This document shows, in pieces, positions 8,218 through 17,193 of a stretch of DNA of 64,000 nucleotides. A model generated the notes under the pieces. That model made no database searches and was not told the origin of the DNA. It was given only the letters and a program-made list of their open reading frames with translations. Each line of letters opens with the position of its first letter. The stretch's first letter is position 1. The position numbers and the translations under genes are program-made. Location of the stretch: the NCBI RefSeq assembly GCF_014306105.1, contig NZ_JACRVF010000002.1, positions 124,001 through 188,000 of the forward strand, written 5' to 3'. This DNA is from Pontibacter cellulosilyticus (GTDB lineage: Bacteria > Bacteroidota > Bacteroidia > Cytophagales > Hymenobacteraceae).

Positions 8218-9324
8218 TTAAGCAAATTTCCTGTCAATCAGGCGCAGCATTTTATTTACGTGCTCCTGTTTTTTGCTCCAGTCGTACTTTATGGCTACTT
8301 CCTGTGTAAAATATCGTTTGGCAGACTCGGCGTCGCTGTACTCGTCTAGTTGCTTCACTGTATTATAGTAAGTAAGGTTGTCCCCATCGAATAACTCGTT
8401 GATAAAACTAAAGCGCTGGTTAATAGAGATTGAATTCTTGAGCGAGTCTATCTTGCGGTTACTGTGTGCATCGGCAAGCGAAGCAGTGGCAGCCTTGCGG
8501 AAATTGTCATTTAATGTTGGACGTAGGTTTACTGTGTTTTCTTCGTCAGCCTCTTCGTCTTCTCTAAACATGGGCTTTGATACCGGTGCAGAGGCTTCGC
8601 GCTGGGCATTATGTATAGGGGCCACTACTTCCTTTTCGGCCACAGGGGCGGCTGGTGTAGCTACAGGAGCCGGCGCACTAAACGCAGCTGCAACAGGTGC
8701 AGGTTTATCCAGCACTTCGTCTTCGGATATGGCTAACAAAGTATTAAATTGCGTCAGCAGGCTCGACAGCGGTATGAGACTGCCTTGGTTAGCGTTTATA
8801 TATAGCCTGAAGCGACTCAGGATATAATCTCTGTCGCGATTACCCGGTGAAAGCGTTTCTATAAAGCCGCCGAAAAGCTGCTTGTCAATGTCTACATACT
8901 TAAGATTATCCTGCAGCTTTGGCAATGTGATCTCTTCCTGGATGCGCAGGAATTTCTCTTCGAACGTAGCAACAGGATCCAGTATTACTTTAAAAGTATC
9001 AAAGATAGCTTTCTGCAGCAAGGGTTCGAAGGCATCTCGTTTCATCAGGATCTTGCGCGAAATCACATTCATGAAATTAAGTAAAGCCTCTTTTACCTCC
9101 TCGTGCTCATAGTCAAAGTATGGGCTGCGCAGGTTAGCCATCTCTTGGTGCCACTTTAGCAGGAGCTCTTTTATCACAAAAAGGTTAACCTGCTTTATAG
9201 GTGTAAAGCTGATCAGCTGAGGGCCGTTAAGGGAATCGTGCGTGGCAAAATGTCTGTCGCAAAGCAGATTTGCCAACTGTTTACTATACTGCTCTAGGTG
9301 TAATTGATTATATTTGTCTTCCAT
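8218..9324 (-). CDS. Conserved-looking cytoplasmic protein of unknown function
   Basis: The start at the ATG complementary to 9322-9324 gives 368 residues (MEDKYNQLHLEQYSKQL). A longer frame would run into the divergent ferredoxin gene, so I reject it. The N-terminal 205 residues are helical, without signal or membrane segments. A low-complexity Ala/Pro/Val linker (about 210-250) follows, then an acidic patch (REDEEADEENT) and a second helical domain (about 275-368; KRYFTQEVAIKYDWSKKQEHVNKM). The two-domain-with-linker form suggests a scaffold or adaptor, but that is only a guess. Only 33 bp separate its start from the ferredoxin start. Confidence 0.65.
   Translation of the reverse strand: MEDKYNQLHLEQYSKQLANLLCDRHFATHDSLNGPQLISFTPIKQVNLFVIKELLLKWHQEMANLRSPYFDYEHEEVKEALLNFMNVISRKILMKRDAFEPLLQKAIFDTFKVILDPVATFEEKFLRIQEEITLPKLQDNLKYVDIDKQLFGGFIETLSPGNRDRDYILSRFRLYINANQGSLIPLSSLLTQFNTLLAISEDEVLDKPAPVAAAFSAPAPVATPAAPVAEKEVVAPIHNAQREASAPVSKPMFREDEEADEENTVNLRPTLNDNFRKAATASLADAHSNRKIDSLKNSISINQRFSFINELFDGDNLTYYNTVKQLDEYSDAESAKRYFTQEVAIKYDWSKKQEHVNKMLRLIDRKFA
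9309..9316 (+). promoter_or_regulatory. Candidate -7 box for the ferredoxin gene, inside the divergent gene
   Basis: TATATTTG matches TAnnTTTG and lies 41 bp before the ferredoxin ATG. Because the divergent gene starts at 9324, this promoter would sit within its first codons. Confidence 0.4.
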
Positions 9325-9357
9325 AGGAATCTCTTTCTTCTGTAAAGTTATAAAATT

Positions 9358-9681
9358 ATGCCAATCTTGACGGTGCAAAACCTCTCCGATCTTAAAGTAA
9401 AGGTCGAGGAGGGGCAGACGCTGCTAAAAGCCATACAGGCACTGGGCGCGGACTGGATGCACGCTTGCGGAGGCAAAGGCCGCTGTACCACCTGCCGCAT
9501 AATTGTTACGCAGGGCCTGGAGCACTTTGGGCCGCTTACAGATAGCGAGCTGCGCTACAGAAGCAATGGCCGCCTAAAGGATAACGAACGACTGACCTGC
9601 CAATGTACATTAGCAGACGGCGATGCCTTCGGAAATGTGCCGGAGCAAACCAAGTTGCCTCATATGAATTACAGCGGATAG
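9358..9681 (+). CDS. 2Fe-2S ferredoxin
   Basis: This 107-residue electron carrier has the cysteine pattern of adrenodoxin-type [2Fe-2S] ferredoxins: Cys37, Cys43 and Cys46 (CGGKGRCTTC, C-x5-C-x2-C) and Cys83, 36 residues further on (LTCQC; Cys81 is an alternative). The beta-grasp start (MPILTVQNLSDLKVKVEEGQ) is typical. Such ferredoxins serve iron-sulfur assembly or oxygenases, but no partner gene is close, so its redox partners are unknown. It starts 33 bp from a divergent gene of unknown function. Thymidine kinase follows after about 100 bp. Confidence 0.88.
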   Translation: MPILTVQNLSDLKVKVEEGQTLLKAIQALGADWMHACGGKGRCTTCRIIVTQGLEHFGPLTDSELRYRSNGRLKDNERLTCQCTLADGDAFGNVPEQTKLPHMNYSG

Positions 9682-9787
9682 GGAGGAACAGTAAACTAGA
9701 GAGCTCAGAAATTGAGGTTGAAGTGAAAAAACGATCAACAATTTAAGCATTCAACATTTAGCCATATAATTACCACATTACAAACCA

Positions 9788-10381
9788 ATGTTTATTGAAC
9801 CACGCGTAGGCAACGGAAAGCAAGCTACCAGAAGAGGATGGATAGAGGTGATCTGCGGGTCCATGTTTTCGGGAAAGACAGAAGAACTTATCAGGCGGCT
9901 GAACAGGGCCAAGATAGCAAAGCAGAAGGTAGAGATTTTTAAGCCTGCCCTGGATAAGCGTTACCACGACGAGGACGTTGTATCGCACAATGCCAACTCA
10001 ATACGCTCTACACCCATCGATTTTGCCCAGGATATGTTGCTGCTGGGCGGTAGCTGTGATGTAGTGGGTATAGACGAAGCTCAATTTTTTGATGAGGGTC
10101 TTGCGGATGTATGTGCAAAGCTTGCCAATAGTGGTGTACGTGTTATTGCAGCAGGCCTGGATATGGATTATCTTGGAAATCCGTTTGGACCTATGCCGGC
10201 GTTAATGTCTGTGTCGGAATATGTAACTAAGGTGCATGCTGTTTGTGTGCAGTGCGGCGATATAGCGCATTATTCATTCCGAAACGCGGCCTCTGAACAA
10301 CAGGTGCTGCTCGGTGAAACAGACTCTTACGAAGCCCGCTGCCGCCATTGCTTTGTAGAAGGAATGAAAGCCAAAAAATAG
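9788..10381 (+). CDS. tdk: Thymidine kinase
   Basis: This 197-residue type II thymidine kinase phosphorylates thymidine to dTMP in the salvage pathway. The P-loop GSMFSGKT is at residues 24-31, the metal-binding DEAQ at 96-99, and the substrate lasso region shows the usual [18 protein letters not shown] sequence. Two Cys pairs (CVQC and CRHC) form the structural zinc site. Length and motif order match bacterial enzymes; the N-terminus carries about 15 extra residues ([16 protein letters not shown]) common in Bacteroidota. porZ begins 31 bp downstream on the same strand. Confidence 0.96.
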   Translation: MFIEPRVGNGKQATRRGWIEVICGSMFSGKTEELIRRLNRAKIAKQKVEIFKPALDKRYHDEDVVSHNANSIRSTPIDFAQDMLLLGGSCDVVGIDEAQFFDEGLADVCAKLANSGVRVIAAGLDMDYLGNPFGPMPALMSVSEYVTKVHAVCVQCGDIAHYSFRNAASEQQVLLGETDSYEARCRHCFVEGMKAKK

Positions 10382-10412
10382 CTATTCTGTAGTGCCTATG
10401 CCAAGATAAAGT

Positions 10413-12743
10413 ATGAGACAACGCAAGCAATATACAAAAACCTTTAAGCTGCTGCTAAGCCTGAGCGTGGTGCTGTGCTTCGTGCAAAGCTACGGACAAA
10501 GCAGTTTGCCTATCGGTAACTGGCGCTTGCATCTGCCTTACAATCAAAGCAAAGCCATTGCCGAGACAGCAGACAAAGTATACGTTGCTGCCGACAAAGG
10601 CCTTTTTTACTACGATAAGGAATTCAATACTACCCAGACCATGTCTAAAGTAGATGGACTGAGTGAGCAGCAAATTAGTACGATTGCCTATGATCAGGGC
10701 TCTAAAACGTTAGTTATAGCCTATCAGAACACGAACCTCGATCTTATTCAAAACAGTAAGATCATCAACATAAACGATGTTCTGCGGAAGGCAATCTCCG
10801 GAGATAAAAAGATCAACGATATCACCATCCATAATAAACTGGCCTTTATTTCGAGCTCGTTTGGAGTAGTGGTGCTGGATCTGGTAAAACACGAGGTAAA
10901 GGACAGCTATCGTAACCTGGGGCAAAATGGCGAGGCCGTAGGTGTAAGAGCCACGGCTATCTTGCGCGATAGTATCTATTTAACCACAGATGCTGGTGTG
11001 CTGGCATCCAGGTACAGCAACACAAACCTGCAGGACTTCCGCAACTGGACACGTTTAAACACAGGCTTGCCGGCCACGGGCACAGCCGCAGATAAGCTTG
11101 CTGTTTTTGATAATAAGCTATACTTAAGCCTGTCGTCAGGTGGAATGTATACGTTACAGAACGGAGTCTGGGCTTCCGCTGCGGTTAATGTGGGAGGTGT
11201 GGTATCGTCATTCAATGCTACAGCTAATTTTTTAAGTATAGCAACGCCTGCTGGAGTAACGGCCTTAGCCAAAGACGGTTCAGTTAAAAATTACACCCAT
11301 CAACTCCTAAAAGATCCTAAAGAAGCAGAGATAAGTGCAGATGGTACGGTATGGGTGGCTGATATGCAGTCTGGCCTGGTAAAGCTGAATGCAGCTGGTA
11401 CAGAGGCCACAGCCTTTATGCCAAACGGCCCTTACAGCTCCAACAGCTTTAAAGTTTATACTTACGGCGGCAAAGTGTATGTGCTTAGCGGGGGGTATGC
11501 TGCATCTTATCTACAGAGTGGTACCTGGAATGGTTTTTACGTTTATGACCAGGGCAGTTGGGAAAGCTTTAACCGGTACCTATACCCAGAGCCGTCATTT
11601 GCAAAGGGCTATGACTTGGTAGATGCCGTTTATAATCCTGTTACCGAAAAACTTTACCTGGCTAGTTATGGCAACGGTGTAATTGAGTGGACAGGACCTG
11701 AGAGCTCAAAGGTATATAATGGACTTAACAGCACCTTGTTAAGCGCTCAGCCATCTTATCCCGATAAAACAGATTGGGTGCGCATAACCAGTTTGGCAGT
11801 AGATACAGAAGGTAACTTGTGGGCTGTAAATCGCAATCAGTTTGTTGGTTTCCCGGGCTTGCACATGCTTAAGCCAGACAGCACCTGGAAGTCTTTTGTT
11901 CTGCCTAATGTGCCCGATGGAAGTAACCTGGACCAGATAGTAATTGATGATTTCGGGCAGAAATGGCTATCTGTGGCGCGAAGAAATAACCAGCGCAATG
12001 GTTTGGTTGTTTTTGATGATGAAAAGAACAGGGTTAGGCAGCTATCTGTAGGCAGTGGATTTGGAGGGTTGCCTAATGGTGAGGTTTTTAGCATGGCTAA
12101 AGACCTGAACGGTGATATTTGGGTAGGTACAGCCAATGGTGTGGGTGTATACTACAGCCCTTCGCAGGTTTTTTCGGAGCAGAATTATGATGCCCGCATA
12201 CCCATTGTAGATCGCCGTCCGATGCTGGATGGACAGATAGTGCGTGCTATAGCTGTGGACGGAGCCAACCGGAAATGGATGGGTACCGATAATGGACTAT
12301 GGTTGTTTAACCCGGAAGGTGATAAGCTGATCAGGCACTTTAACGCATCTAACAGCCCGCTGCCGTCTAATAAAATATTGTCGGTTGCAGTAGAGCATGC
12401 TAGCGGAGAGGTTTTTGTTGCCACAGACGCCGGGGTTGCCTCCTACAGGGCCGAGGCTACTGTTACTGAGGGAACACCTGAATGTGCTACTGTCTTTCCT
12501 AATCCTGTCCGTAAGGACTACACGGGTTTAATAGGTGTGTCTGGTCTACCCAATAATGCCGACATTCGAATTACTGACGTTGCCGGTACCTTAGTTTATA
12601 AAACCAGAGCAACCGGTGGCACACTTGCCTGGGATGCCCGTGACTATAATGGCAAACGCGTTAGAGCAGGGGTATACTTAATTATGAGCTCGAGCGACGA
12701 CGGAAGCCAAACCTGTATCAGCAAAATAGCCGTACTGGATTAA
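10413..12743 (+). CDS. porZ: PorZ-like type IX secretion component, beta-propeller protein with T9SS C-terminal domain
   Basis: The 776-residue product has a signal peptide ending near SYGQ (about residue 29) and then the PorZ opening (LPIGNWRLHLPYNQSKAI). Repeated two-component-regulator-type propeller blades follow (DKVYVAADKGLFYYD, DGTVWVADMQSGLVKL, NGDIWVGTANGVGVYY, NRKWMGTDNGLWLF). A type A T9SS sorting domain starts near residue 692 (ATVFPNPV ... AGVYLI). In the known system PorZ belongs to the cell-surface attachment complex that modifies T9SS cargo with A-LPS. Its stop codon directly abuts the recO start codon, so the two genes are translationally linked. The order porZ-recO also occurs in other Bacteroidota as far as I know. 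Confidence 0.85.
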   Translation: MRQRKQYTKTFKLLLSLSVVLCFVQSYGQSSLPIGNWRLHLPYNQSKAIAETADKVYVAADKGLFYYDKEFNTTQTMSKVDGLSEQQISTIAYDQGSKTLVIAYQNTNLDLIQNSKIININDVLRKAISGDKKINDITIHNKLAFISSSFGVVVLDLVKHEVKDSYRNLGQNGEAVGVRATAILRDSIYLTTDAGVLASRYSNTNLQDFRNWTRLNTGLPATGTAADKLAVFDNKLYLSLSSGGMYTLQNGVWASAAVNVGGVVSSFNATANFLSIATPAGVTALAKDGSVKNYTHQLLKDPKEAEISADGTVWVADMQSGLVKLNAAGTEATAFMPNGPYSSNSFKVYTYGGKVYVLSGGYAASYLQSGTWNGFYVYDQGSWESFNRYLYPEPSFAKGYDLVDAVYNPVTEKLYLASYGNGVIEWTGPESSKVYNGLNSTLLSAQPSYPDKTDWVRITSLAVDTEGNLWAVNRNQFVGFPGLHMLKPDSTWKSFVLPNVPDGSNLDQIVIDDFGQKWLSVARRNNQRNGLVVFDDEKNRVRQLSVGSGFGGLPNGEVFSMAKDLNGDIWVGTANGVGVYYSPSQVFSEQNYDARIPIVDRRPMLDGQIVRAIAVDGANRKWMGTDNGLWLFNPEGDKLIRHFNASNSPLPSNKILSVAVEHASGEVFVATDAGVASYRAEATVTEGTPECATVFPNPVRKDYTGLIGVSGLPNNADIRITDVAGTLVYKTRATGGTLAWDARDYNGKRVRAGVYLIMSSSDDGSQTCISKIAVLD

Positions 12744-13457
12744 ATGCTAGTAAAAACAAGGGGCATTGTACTTAACCACATCAAGTACCGCGAGTCTTCT
12801 ATCATAGCCAGAGTGTACACTGAGCAACTGGGACTACAGTCTTATATTGTGAACAGTGTGCGCAAAAAAGGCAGCGGCTCCCGTATTGCTTTGTTTCAGC
12901 CATTCACGCTGCTCGATATGGTGGTGTATACTGCACACAAAGGCGGCCTTACCCGCATTTCAGAATATAAAAGCGCCTACCCCTTTAGCAGCATTCCATT
13001 CGATATCCGGAAGAGCAGCATCGTGATGTTTTTGTCTGAGGTTGTTTCTAAAACTATTAAGGAAGAGGAGGAGAATCCGCAGCTGTTCAACTTTCTGTAC
13101 CAAGCTATCATACTTTTTGATGAGCAACAGGAGCATTTCGAGAACTTTCACCTGGAGTTTTTACTGCAGCTAAGCCACCATCTTGGTTTCGGGCCAAGCT
13201 CGGGTGCAGACATCATAGAACAGGTGGCTTTTTCGAGTAATGCGCAAAGCGCTACATCGGCTCCAACAGTATTGGCTATACAGGTGCACGAGGAGTTGTT
13301 TAACGAACTGCTTCACCGGGCAGAGCAGGCACACATCCCTAACGGTAAAGTAAGGCGCGATCTGCTGTCTATACTTATCAGGTATTACCAATTGCATGTA
13401 GACAGGCTAGGGGAGATAAACTCTTTGGCTATACTTTCGGAAGTGTTGTCAGAGTAA
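12744..13457 (+). CDS. recO: DNA repair protein RecO
   Basis: This 237-residue cytoplasmic protein helps RecR load RecA onto SSB-coated single-stranded DNA in the RecF pathway. The N-terminal OB-fold has the typical opening (MLVKTRGIVLNHIKYRESSIIARVYTEQLGL, read in parts) and the helical C-terminal domain follows (LSHHLGFGPS and later). The zinc-finger cysteines of some RecO proteins are absent, which is normal in this phylum. The ATG follows the porZ stop TAA with no gap, so translation is probably coupled. A bidirectional terminator lies 18 bp after the stop. Confidence 0.93.
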   Translation: MLVKTRGIVLNHIKYRESSIIARVYTEQLGLQSYIVNSVRKKGSGSRIALFQPFTLLDMVVYTAHKGGLTRISEYKSAYPFSSIPFDIRKSSIVMFLSEVVSKTIKEEEENPQLFNFLYQAIILFDEQQEHFENFHLEFLLQLSHHLGFGPSSGADIIEQVAFSSNAQSATSAPTVLAIQVHEELFNELLHRAEQAHIPNGKVRRDLLSILIRYYQLHVDRLGEINSLAILSEVLSE

Positions 13458-13474
13458 GAGGTAAGCAAGTATAA

Positions 13475-13513
13475 AACAGAAAGGGCGCTATAATTTAGCG
13501 CCCTTTCTGTTTA
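13475..13513. terminator. Bidirectional terminator between recO and the FKBP gene
   Basis: A 16-bp stem pairs 13475-13490 with 13498-13513 around a 7-nt loop, with A/T-rich ends on both sides. It serves the convergent genes recO (rightward) and the FKBP lipoprotein gene (leftward). Confidence 0.9.
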
Positions 13514-13524
13514 TGAAGTATAAA

Positions 13525-14061
13525 CTACTTCGATCTCAGTACATCAACATTAAAAATGAGTACAGCACTTGGCGGCATTCCATTTTGTGGATAAGGACCG
13601 TATGCAAGATGCGAAGGAATGAACAAAAGTGCTTCCTCCCCAACTTTCATAAGCTGAAGACCTTCGTCCCAACCAGCAATAACTTGCTTTGATCCAACTG
13701 TCAAAGTAAGCGGCTGGGCTCTTTTCCAGGAGTTATCAAACTCAGCGCCGTTGGTAAACTTACCAATGTAATGCACCTCTACCAAGTTGCCAGCTTTAAC
13801 CTCAGCACCTGTTCCAGGTTTAACATTAAGATAGTATAGCCCTGACTCAGTTCTAACTACTTTAGTTGTATCAATATTATTGTCGCGGAAGTACTTACGG
13901 ATAACCTGCTCATCAATCTTCTTCTGCCCCTCTACATCAAACGTATAAGGGTCTACGTCGTCGCCGCAGGCGGAGAAAGATGCAGCCACCAGTACAAACA
14001 GGAACACCTTAAGCAGATTGCTGCTTTTGATTGCCCATTGGGTAAGGGTATGCATTTTCAT
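13525..14061 (-). CDS. FKBP-type peptidyl-prolyl isomerase lipoprotein
   Basis: The 178-residue product has a lipoprotein signal with Cys32 (SFSAC) and one FKBP domain in the last 110 residues (VEVHYIGKFTNGAEFDNSWKR, QVIAGWDEGLQLMKVGEEA, FIPSHLAYGPYPQNGMPPSAVLIFNVDVL). FKBPs catalyse cis-trans isomerisation of X-Pro bonds, and this one should fold exported proteins in the periplasm or outer membrane. The motif residues W, D and the AYG segment are present. It follows a second, larger FKBP lipoprotein gene by 18 bp and ends at a shared terminator. Confidence 0.93.
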   Translation of the reverse strand: MKMHTLTQWAIKSSNLLKVFLFVLVAASFSACGDDVDPYTFDVEGQKKIDEQVIRKYFRDNNIDTTKVVRTESGLYYLNVKPGTGAEVKAGNLVEVHYIGKFTNGAEFDNSWKRAQPLTLTVGSKQVIAGWDEGLQLMKVGEEALLFIPSHLAYGPYPQNGMPPSAVLIFNVDVLRSK

Positions 14062-14079
14062 AAAATAAGTATTAAAGGA

Positions 14080-15039
14080 TTACTGCTTGTTTACTTTTAC
14101 CAGCTCTATATCAAAACGAAGTATAGAGTTGGCTGGCATTTCTGGTCCGCGGTCCTGCTCGCCGTAAGCCAGCGGAGAAGGAACGATAAGGGTAGCCTTG
14201 CTGCCTTCTTTCAGTTTCTGGATAGCCTCATCCCAGCCACGGATAACCTGGCCCTGGCCCAGTGTGAATGTAAATGGCTCGCCACCTGTCATTGGGTTGT
14301 TGTACGACGACTCCATTTCTTTACCATCCAGCGAAGAAAGTTTGTAGTGCACAGAAACTTGGTCGCCGGCAGCTGCCTGAGGACCTTTGCCCGGAGTATT
14401 TACTTTGTAGTATACGCCAGATTCAGTTTTTTGCATGCCAGATAAGTTCTGCGTCTTTACATATTCCTGTATCTTCTGATCGTCTACTTTTATCTGCTTC
14501 TCAGCGCGAACCTGTGCCTCTTTCATCTGCTCCTCAAACATTTTCTGCTGGTCAGCAATGGCAGCGTCTCTTGACTGTATTTTATCAGCCTTGATAAAGA
14601 AAGTAAGGTCGGTGCCAGGCTTGATGAACGGAGGAAGTGGCTGGTTGAATGTTTTAGCGAAAAGCGAATCGGCGTTTACTTTGAATACACCGCTGTCACC
14701 TGCCGACATCATCATCAGAGCATGCTCCAAGCTGCCTTTAAATGTTGGCTCCATCACCGGGATCATGATCGGCTGGTTCTGCGTGCGAGAGTCAAAAAGC
14801 ACAGAGTCAGCTGCATTTTTGTACATCATGTGCATAGTTACCACCTCGCCAACTTTAGCGCCAGTAGTGTCCTCAGGCGATACTTTGCCTTTGTTCTCAT
14901 ACTCGCCTTCGTCGTTCTTCTCGTAGATTTTATAGGTCAGGCCATCAGCCGTAGTATAAAACTCATCTTTTTTGTCGCAAGACTGCAACAAGAGTGCGCC
15001 GGCTATTACTGGCAGCAAAAATTTAGTTTTAGATAGCAT
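14080..15039 (-). CDS. Two-domain FKBP-type peptidyl-prolyl isomerase lipoprotein
   Basis: The 319-residue product has a lipobox with Cys21 (LLLQSC). The C-terminal domain (about 205-319) is a clear FKBP (VSVHYKLSSLDGKEMESSY, GQVIRGWDEAIQKLKEGSKA, PLAYGEQDRGPEMPANSILRF, read in parts). The N-terminal part (about 45-160; VGEVVTMHMMYKNAADSVLFDSR and GSLEHALMMMSAGDSGVF) looks like a diverged second FKBP domain without the GWD motif, so it may serve as a chaperone module. A charged helix connects them (DQQKMFEEQMKEAQ). It is 20 bp downstream of nrnA and 18 bp upstream of the smaller FKBP gene, so the three probably form one operon. Confidence 0.9.
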   Translation of the reverse strand: MLSKTKFLLPVIAGALLLQSCDKKDEFYTTADGLTYKIYEKNDEGEYENKGKVSPEDTTGAKVGEVVTMHMMYKNAADSVLFDSRTQNQPIMIPVMEPTFKGSLEHALMMMSAGDSGVFKVNADSLFAKTFNQPLPPFIKPGTDLTFFIKADKIQSRDAAIADQQKMFEEQMKEAQVRAEKQIKVDDQKIQEYVKTQNLSGMQKTESGVYYKVNTPGKGPQAAAGDQVSVHYKLSSLDGKEMESSYNNPMTGGEPFTFTLGQGQVIRGWDEAIQKLKEGSKATLIVPSPLAYGEQDRGPEMPANSILRFDIELVKVNKQ

Positions 15040-15059
15040 TTGTTATAAGTTGAGATAAA

Positions 15060-16088
15060 TTACAAGTTATTGTCTATAGCGCTCAGCAGCTGCTCTTTGT
15101 ATTCTGGTAACAGGCTTTCGAATTTGGCAACAGTAGCCTCCAGTGTATCCAGAGACATGCCGCCAGCCGCATTTTTGTGGCCTCCACCGTTAAAGTGAGC
15201 ACGTGCAAACTCATTAGCTGAGAAGCTACCCACCGAACGGAAAGACATTTTAACAGCCTGCGAACGATCTATGATCAGCGCGGCAAAAGCAATGCCTTCT
15301 ATTGATAGCGCATAGTTCACCAGACCTTCAGTGTCTCCGGTTTTAGAGTCGTATGCTTTTAGCTCGTCTGCTGTAATTGAGATGTAAGCTGTTCTGAACT
15401 CCGGCAAAACCACCAGCTTGTCTTTTAAGGCATAACCTAGGAAGCGCAGGCGCAGTTCCGAAGAGCTATCATAAATAAGGCGGTGCACATCGGAGGTGCG
15501 TACGCCAATCTGCAGCAGGTCGGCAATAATAAGGTGCACGTTTTGCGAAGTGCTAGGGTGCCTGAAGGAGCCGGTGTCTGTCATGATGCCGGCATACAGC
15601 GCTTCACCAATGCCTGCGTCTATCAAATCCTTGTCACCCATTGCCTTGATCAGCTCATACACAATTTCGGCAGTAGCCGCGGCAGATGTGTTGGCATAAT
15701 CTAAGTCGGCAAAGTTTTCGGGTTGCAGGTGGTGATCGACCAGTACCTTAGTGCCTTTGGCGCCTCGAATGTATTCGCCCATCTCGTTGATACGAGCCAG
15801 GTTGTTAAAGTCGAGGCAGAAGATAACCTGCGATTCAGAGATGATTCGCTGCACCAGGGCATCGTTTTTCTCGGAGTATACGATCACATCGTCGTTGCCC
15901 TCCATCCAGTTCAGGAACGAAGGATAATCAGAAGGTGTGATAACGGTAACACGGTGTCCTTTTTTCTTCAGGTAGCCCGCCAGTCCAAGCGAAGAGCCCA
16001 GCGCATCAGCGTCGGGTTTGTGGTGTGTGGTGATCATCACCTCTTTAGGCTCCTGCAGCAGCTCTTTCAGAGCGTTGATATTGTGCAT
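15060..16088 (-). CDS. nrnA: DHH-family phosphoesterase NrnA (oligoribonuclease/pAp phosphatase)
   Basis: This 342-residue enzyme degrades short oligoribonucleotides and dephosphorylates pAp. The DHH domain shows the metal-binding motifs THHKPDADALGSS (about residue 21), LDFNN and VDHH, and the GIMTDTGSFRH motif. The C-terminal DHHA1 domain ends with the glycine-rich HFNGGGHKNAAGG. Length and motifs are normal. It is divergent from ndk across about 230 bp and is followed by two FKBP lipoprotein genes with short spacers. Confidence 0.93.
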   Translation of the reverse strand: MHNINALKELLQEPKEVMITTHHKPDADALGSSLGLAGYLKKKGHRVTVITPSDYPSFLNWMEGNDDVIVYSEKNDALVQRIISESQVIFCLDFNNLARINEMGEYIRGAKGTKVLVDHHLQPENFADLDYANTSAAATAEIVYELIKAMGDKDLIDAGIGEALYAGIMTDTGSFRHPSTSQNVHLIIADLLQIGVRTSDVHRLIYDSSSELRLRFLGYALKDKLVVLPEFRTAYISITADELKAYDSKTGDTEGLVNYALSIEGIAFAALIIDRSQAVKMSFRSVGSFSANEFARAHFNGGGHKNAAGGMSLDTLEATVAKFESLLPEYKEQLLSAIDNNL

Positions 16089-16267
16089 ACTATAGATTTA
16101 AATCCTCTGATTAGTAAGGATATAAGGCGCGAATTTCTGAATAAATTAGTTCTAAAGCAATTATATGGCCTTTGAAGCCATACTTTAACAAAATTTAAAA
16201 CCGCAGCCCCCTGAAAAGAGTTAGCAAGTATATCTTAAAATCGTGCTCAATATTGGCCGAAATCACC

Positions 16268-16275
16268 TACTTTTG
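16268..16275 (+). promoter_or_regulatory. Candidate -7 box for ndk
   Basis: TACTTTTG matches TAnnTTTG, 42 bp before the ndk ATG. The surrounding word CTACTTTTGCA is identical to that at the TonB receptor promoter (1035-1045). A -33 element is not clear. Confidence 0.45.
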
Positions 16276-16317
16276 CAAACCAAAACCGAAAAATATAAAC
16301 CAAACCATTAGATAAAC

Positions 16318-16737
16318 ATGGCCGGAAACATCACATTCACTATGATTAAGCCTGATGCGGTAGCAGACAACCACATTGGCGGCATTACTAAAATGATCGA
16401 GGAAGGCGGCTTCCGTATTGTGGCAATGAAAAAAACAAGATTGTCTGAGGAGCGTGCCGGTAAGTTTTACGAAGTGCACAAAGAGCGTCCTTTCTACAAT
16501 GATCTTGTAAAGTACATGTCTAAAGGTCCTATTGTGGCCATGATTTTAGAGAAAGACAACGCAGTAGAAGATTTCCGTACGCTGATCGGTGCTACTAACC
16601 CTGAGCAGGCTGCAGAAGGCACAATCCGTAAGAAATATGCTAAGTCTATCGAGTCTAACGCTGTTCACGGCTCTGACTCTGATGAGAACGCACAGATCGA
16701 AGGCGATTTCTTTTTCTCTGCTGACGAGCGCTTCTAA
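16318..16737 (+). CDS. ndk: Nucleoside diphosphate kinase
   Basis: This 139-residue enzyme moves the gamma-phosphate of ATP to nucleoside diphosphates through a phosphohistidine. The catalytic His117 is in SNAVHGSDS, and other family marks are FTMIKPDAV (residues 7-15), GFRIVAMK and [22 protein letters not shown]. Full-length and normal. It is a single-gene transcript with its own -7 box and terminator, divergent from nrnA. Confidence 0.97.
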   Translation: MAGNITFTMIKPDAVADNHIGGITKMIEEGGFRIVAMKKTRLSEERAGKFYEVHKERPFYNDLVKYMSKGPIVAMILEKDNAVEDFRTLIGATNPEQAAEGTIRKKYAKSIESNAVHGSDSDENAQIEGDFFFSADERF

Positions 16738-16763
16738 GTACTAGAAGTATACTTATTGATCTT

Positions 16764-16798
16764 AAAGGCCTGTTGAACAATATGTTTTGCAGGCCTTT
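16764..16798 (+). terminator. ndk terminator
   Basis: AAAGGCCTG (16764-16772) pairs with CAGGCCTTT (16790-16798) 27 bp after the ndk stop; a T-containing tail follows. Confidence 0.75.
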
Positions 16799-16818
16799 CT
16801 TATAAAACTGTAGTTAAT

Positions 16819-16864
16819 AAAATAAATTAGCCGGCTCCTTTGCAGAAGCCGGCTAATTTATTTT
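16819..16864 (-). terminator. 18-bp stem terminator of the LysM gene
   Basis: Positions 16819-16836 pair with 16847-16864 around a 10-nt loop. The leftward strand ends in an AT-rich stem base. It serves the LysM gene whose stop is at 16879. Confidence 0.85.
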
Positions 16865-16878
16865 CAACAAAAACAGTG

Positions 16879-17193
16879 CTAATCGCGTGGTATCACAAAA
16901 CGCTGGCCCGGACGGATCAGGTCCGGGTTATCACCGATTTTATCTTTGTTGGCATTATATATTTTAGTCCAGGCGTTGGCATTGCCGTAGTGCTTTTTCG
17001 CGATTTTAGAAAGTGAGTCACCAGACTGCACAGTATATACATCCTGGTTCAGGCCCGGATCAGTAACTTTGTTCTTGTCGCTTTGGCTGAAAAAGTCATG
17101 TGGCTGGCCTTGCTGCCCTGGCGTTCCCGGGTATTTGGTAGGCTCTTTTGCCGGCTCTTCTTTTCCCTTCTTGAAAAAATCTCTCAATCCCAT
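16879..17193 (-). CDS. LysM domain protein
   Basis: I place the start at the ATG complementary to 17191-17193 (MGLRDFFKKGKEEPAK), giving 104 residues; the frame extends further upstream but with an unlikely leader. A basic, Pro/Gly-rich N-terminal half lacks a signal peptide. The C-terminal LysM domain (about 55-104; YTVQSGDSLSKIAKKHYGNA and PGQRFVIP) should bind glycan such as peptidoglycan. The layout is like E. coli YgaU, a small cytoplasmic/periplasmic LysM protein, though YgaU also has a BON domain that is missing here. Single-gene transcript with a strong terminator. Confidence 0.85.
   Translation of the reverse strand: MGLRDFFKKGKEEPAKEPTKYPGTPGQQGQPHDFFSQSDKNKVTDPGLNQDVYTVQSGDSLSKIAKKHYGNANAWTKIYNANKDKIGDNPDLIRPGQRFVIPRD

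Noticed and set aside
9021..9030. GGTTCGAAGG, similar to a tRNA T-loop
   Set aside because: It lies inside a coding gene and no cloverleaf can be folded around it. I found no tRNA elsewhere.
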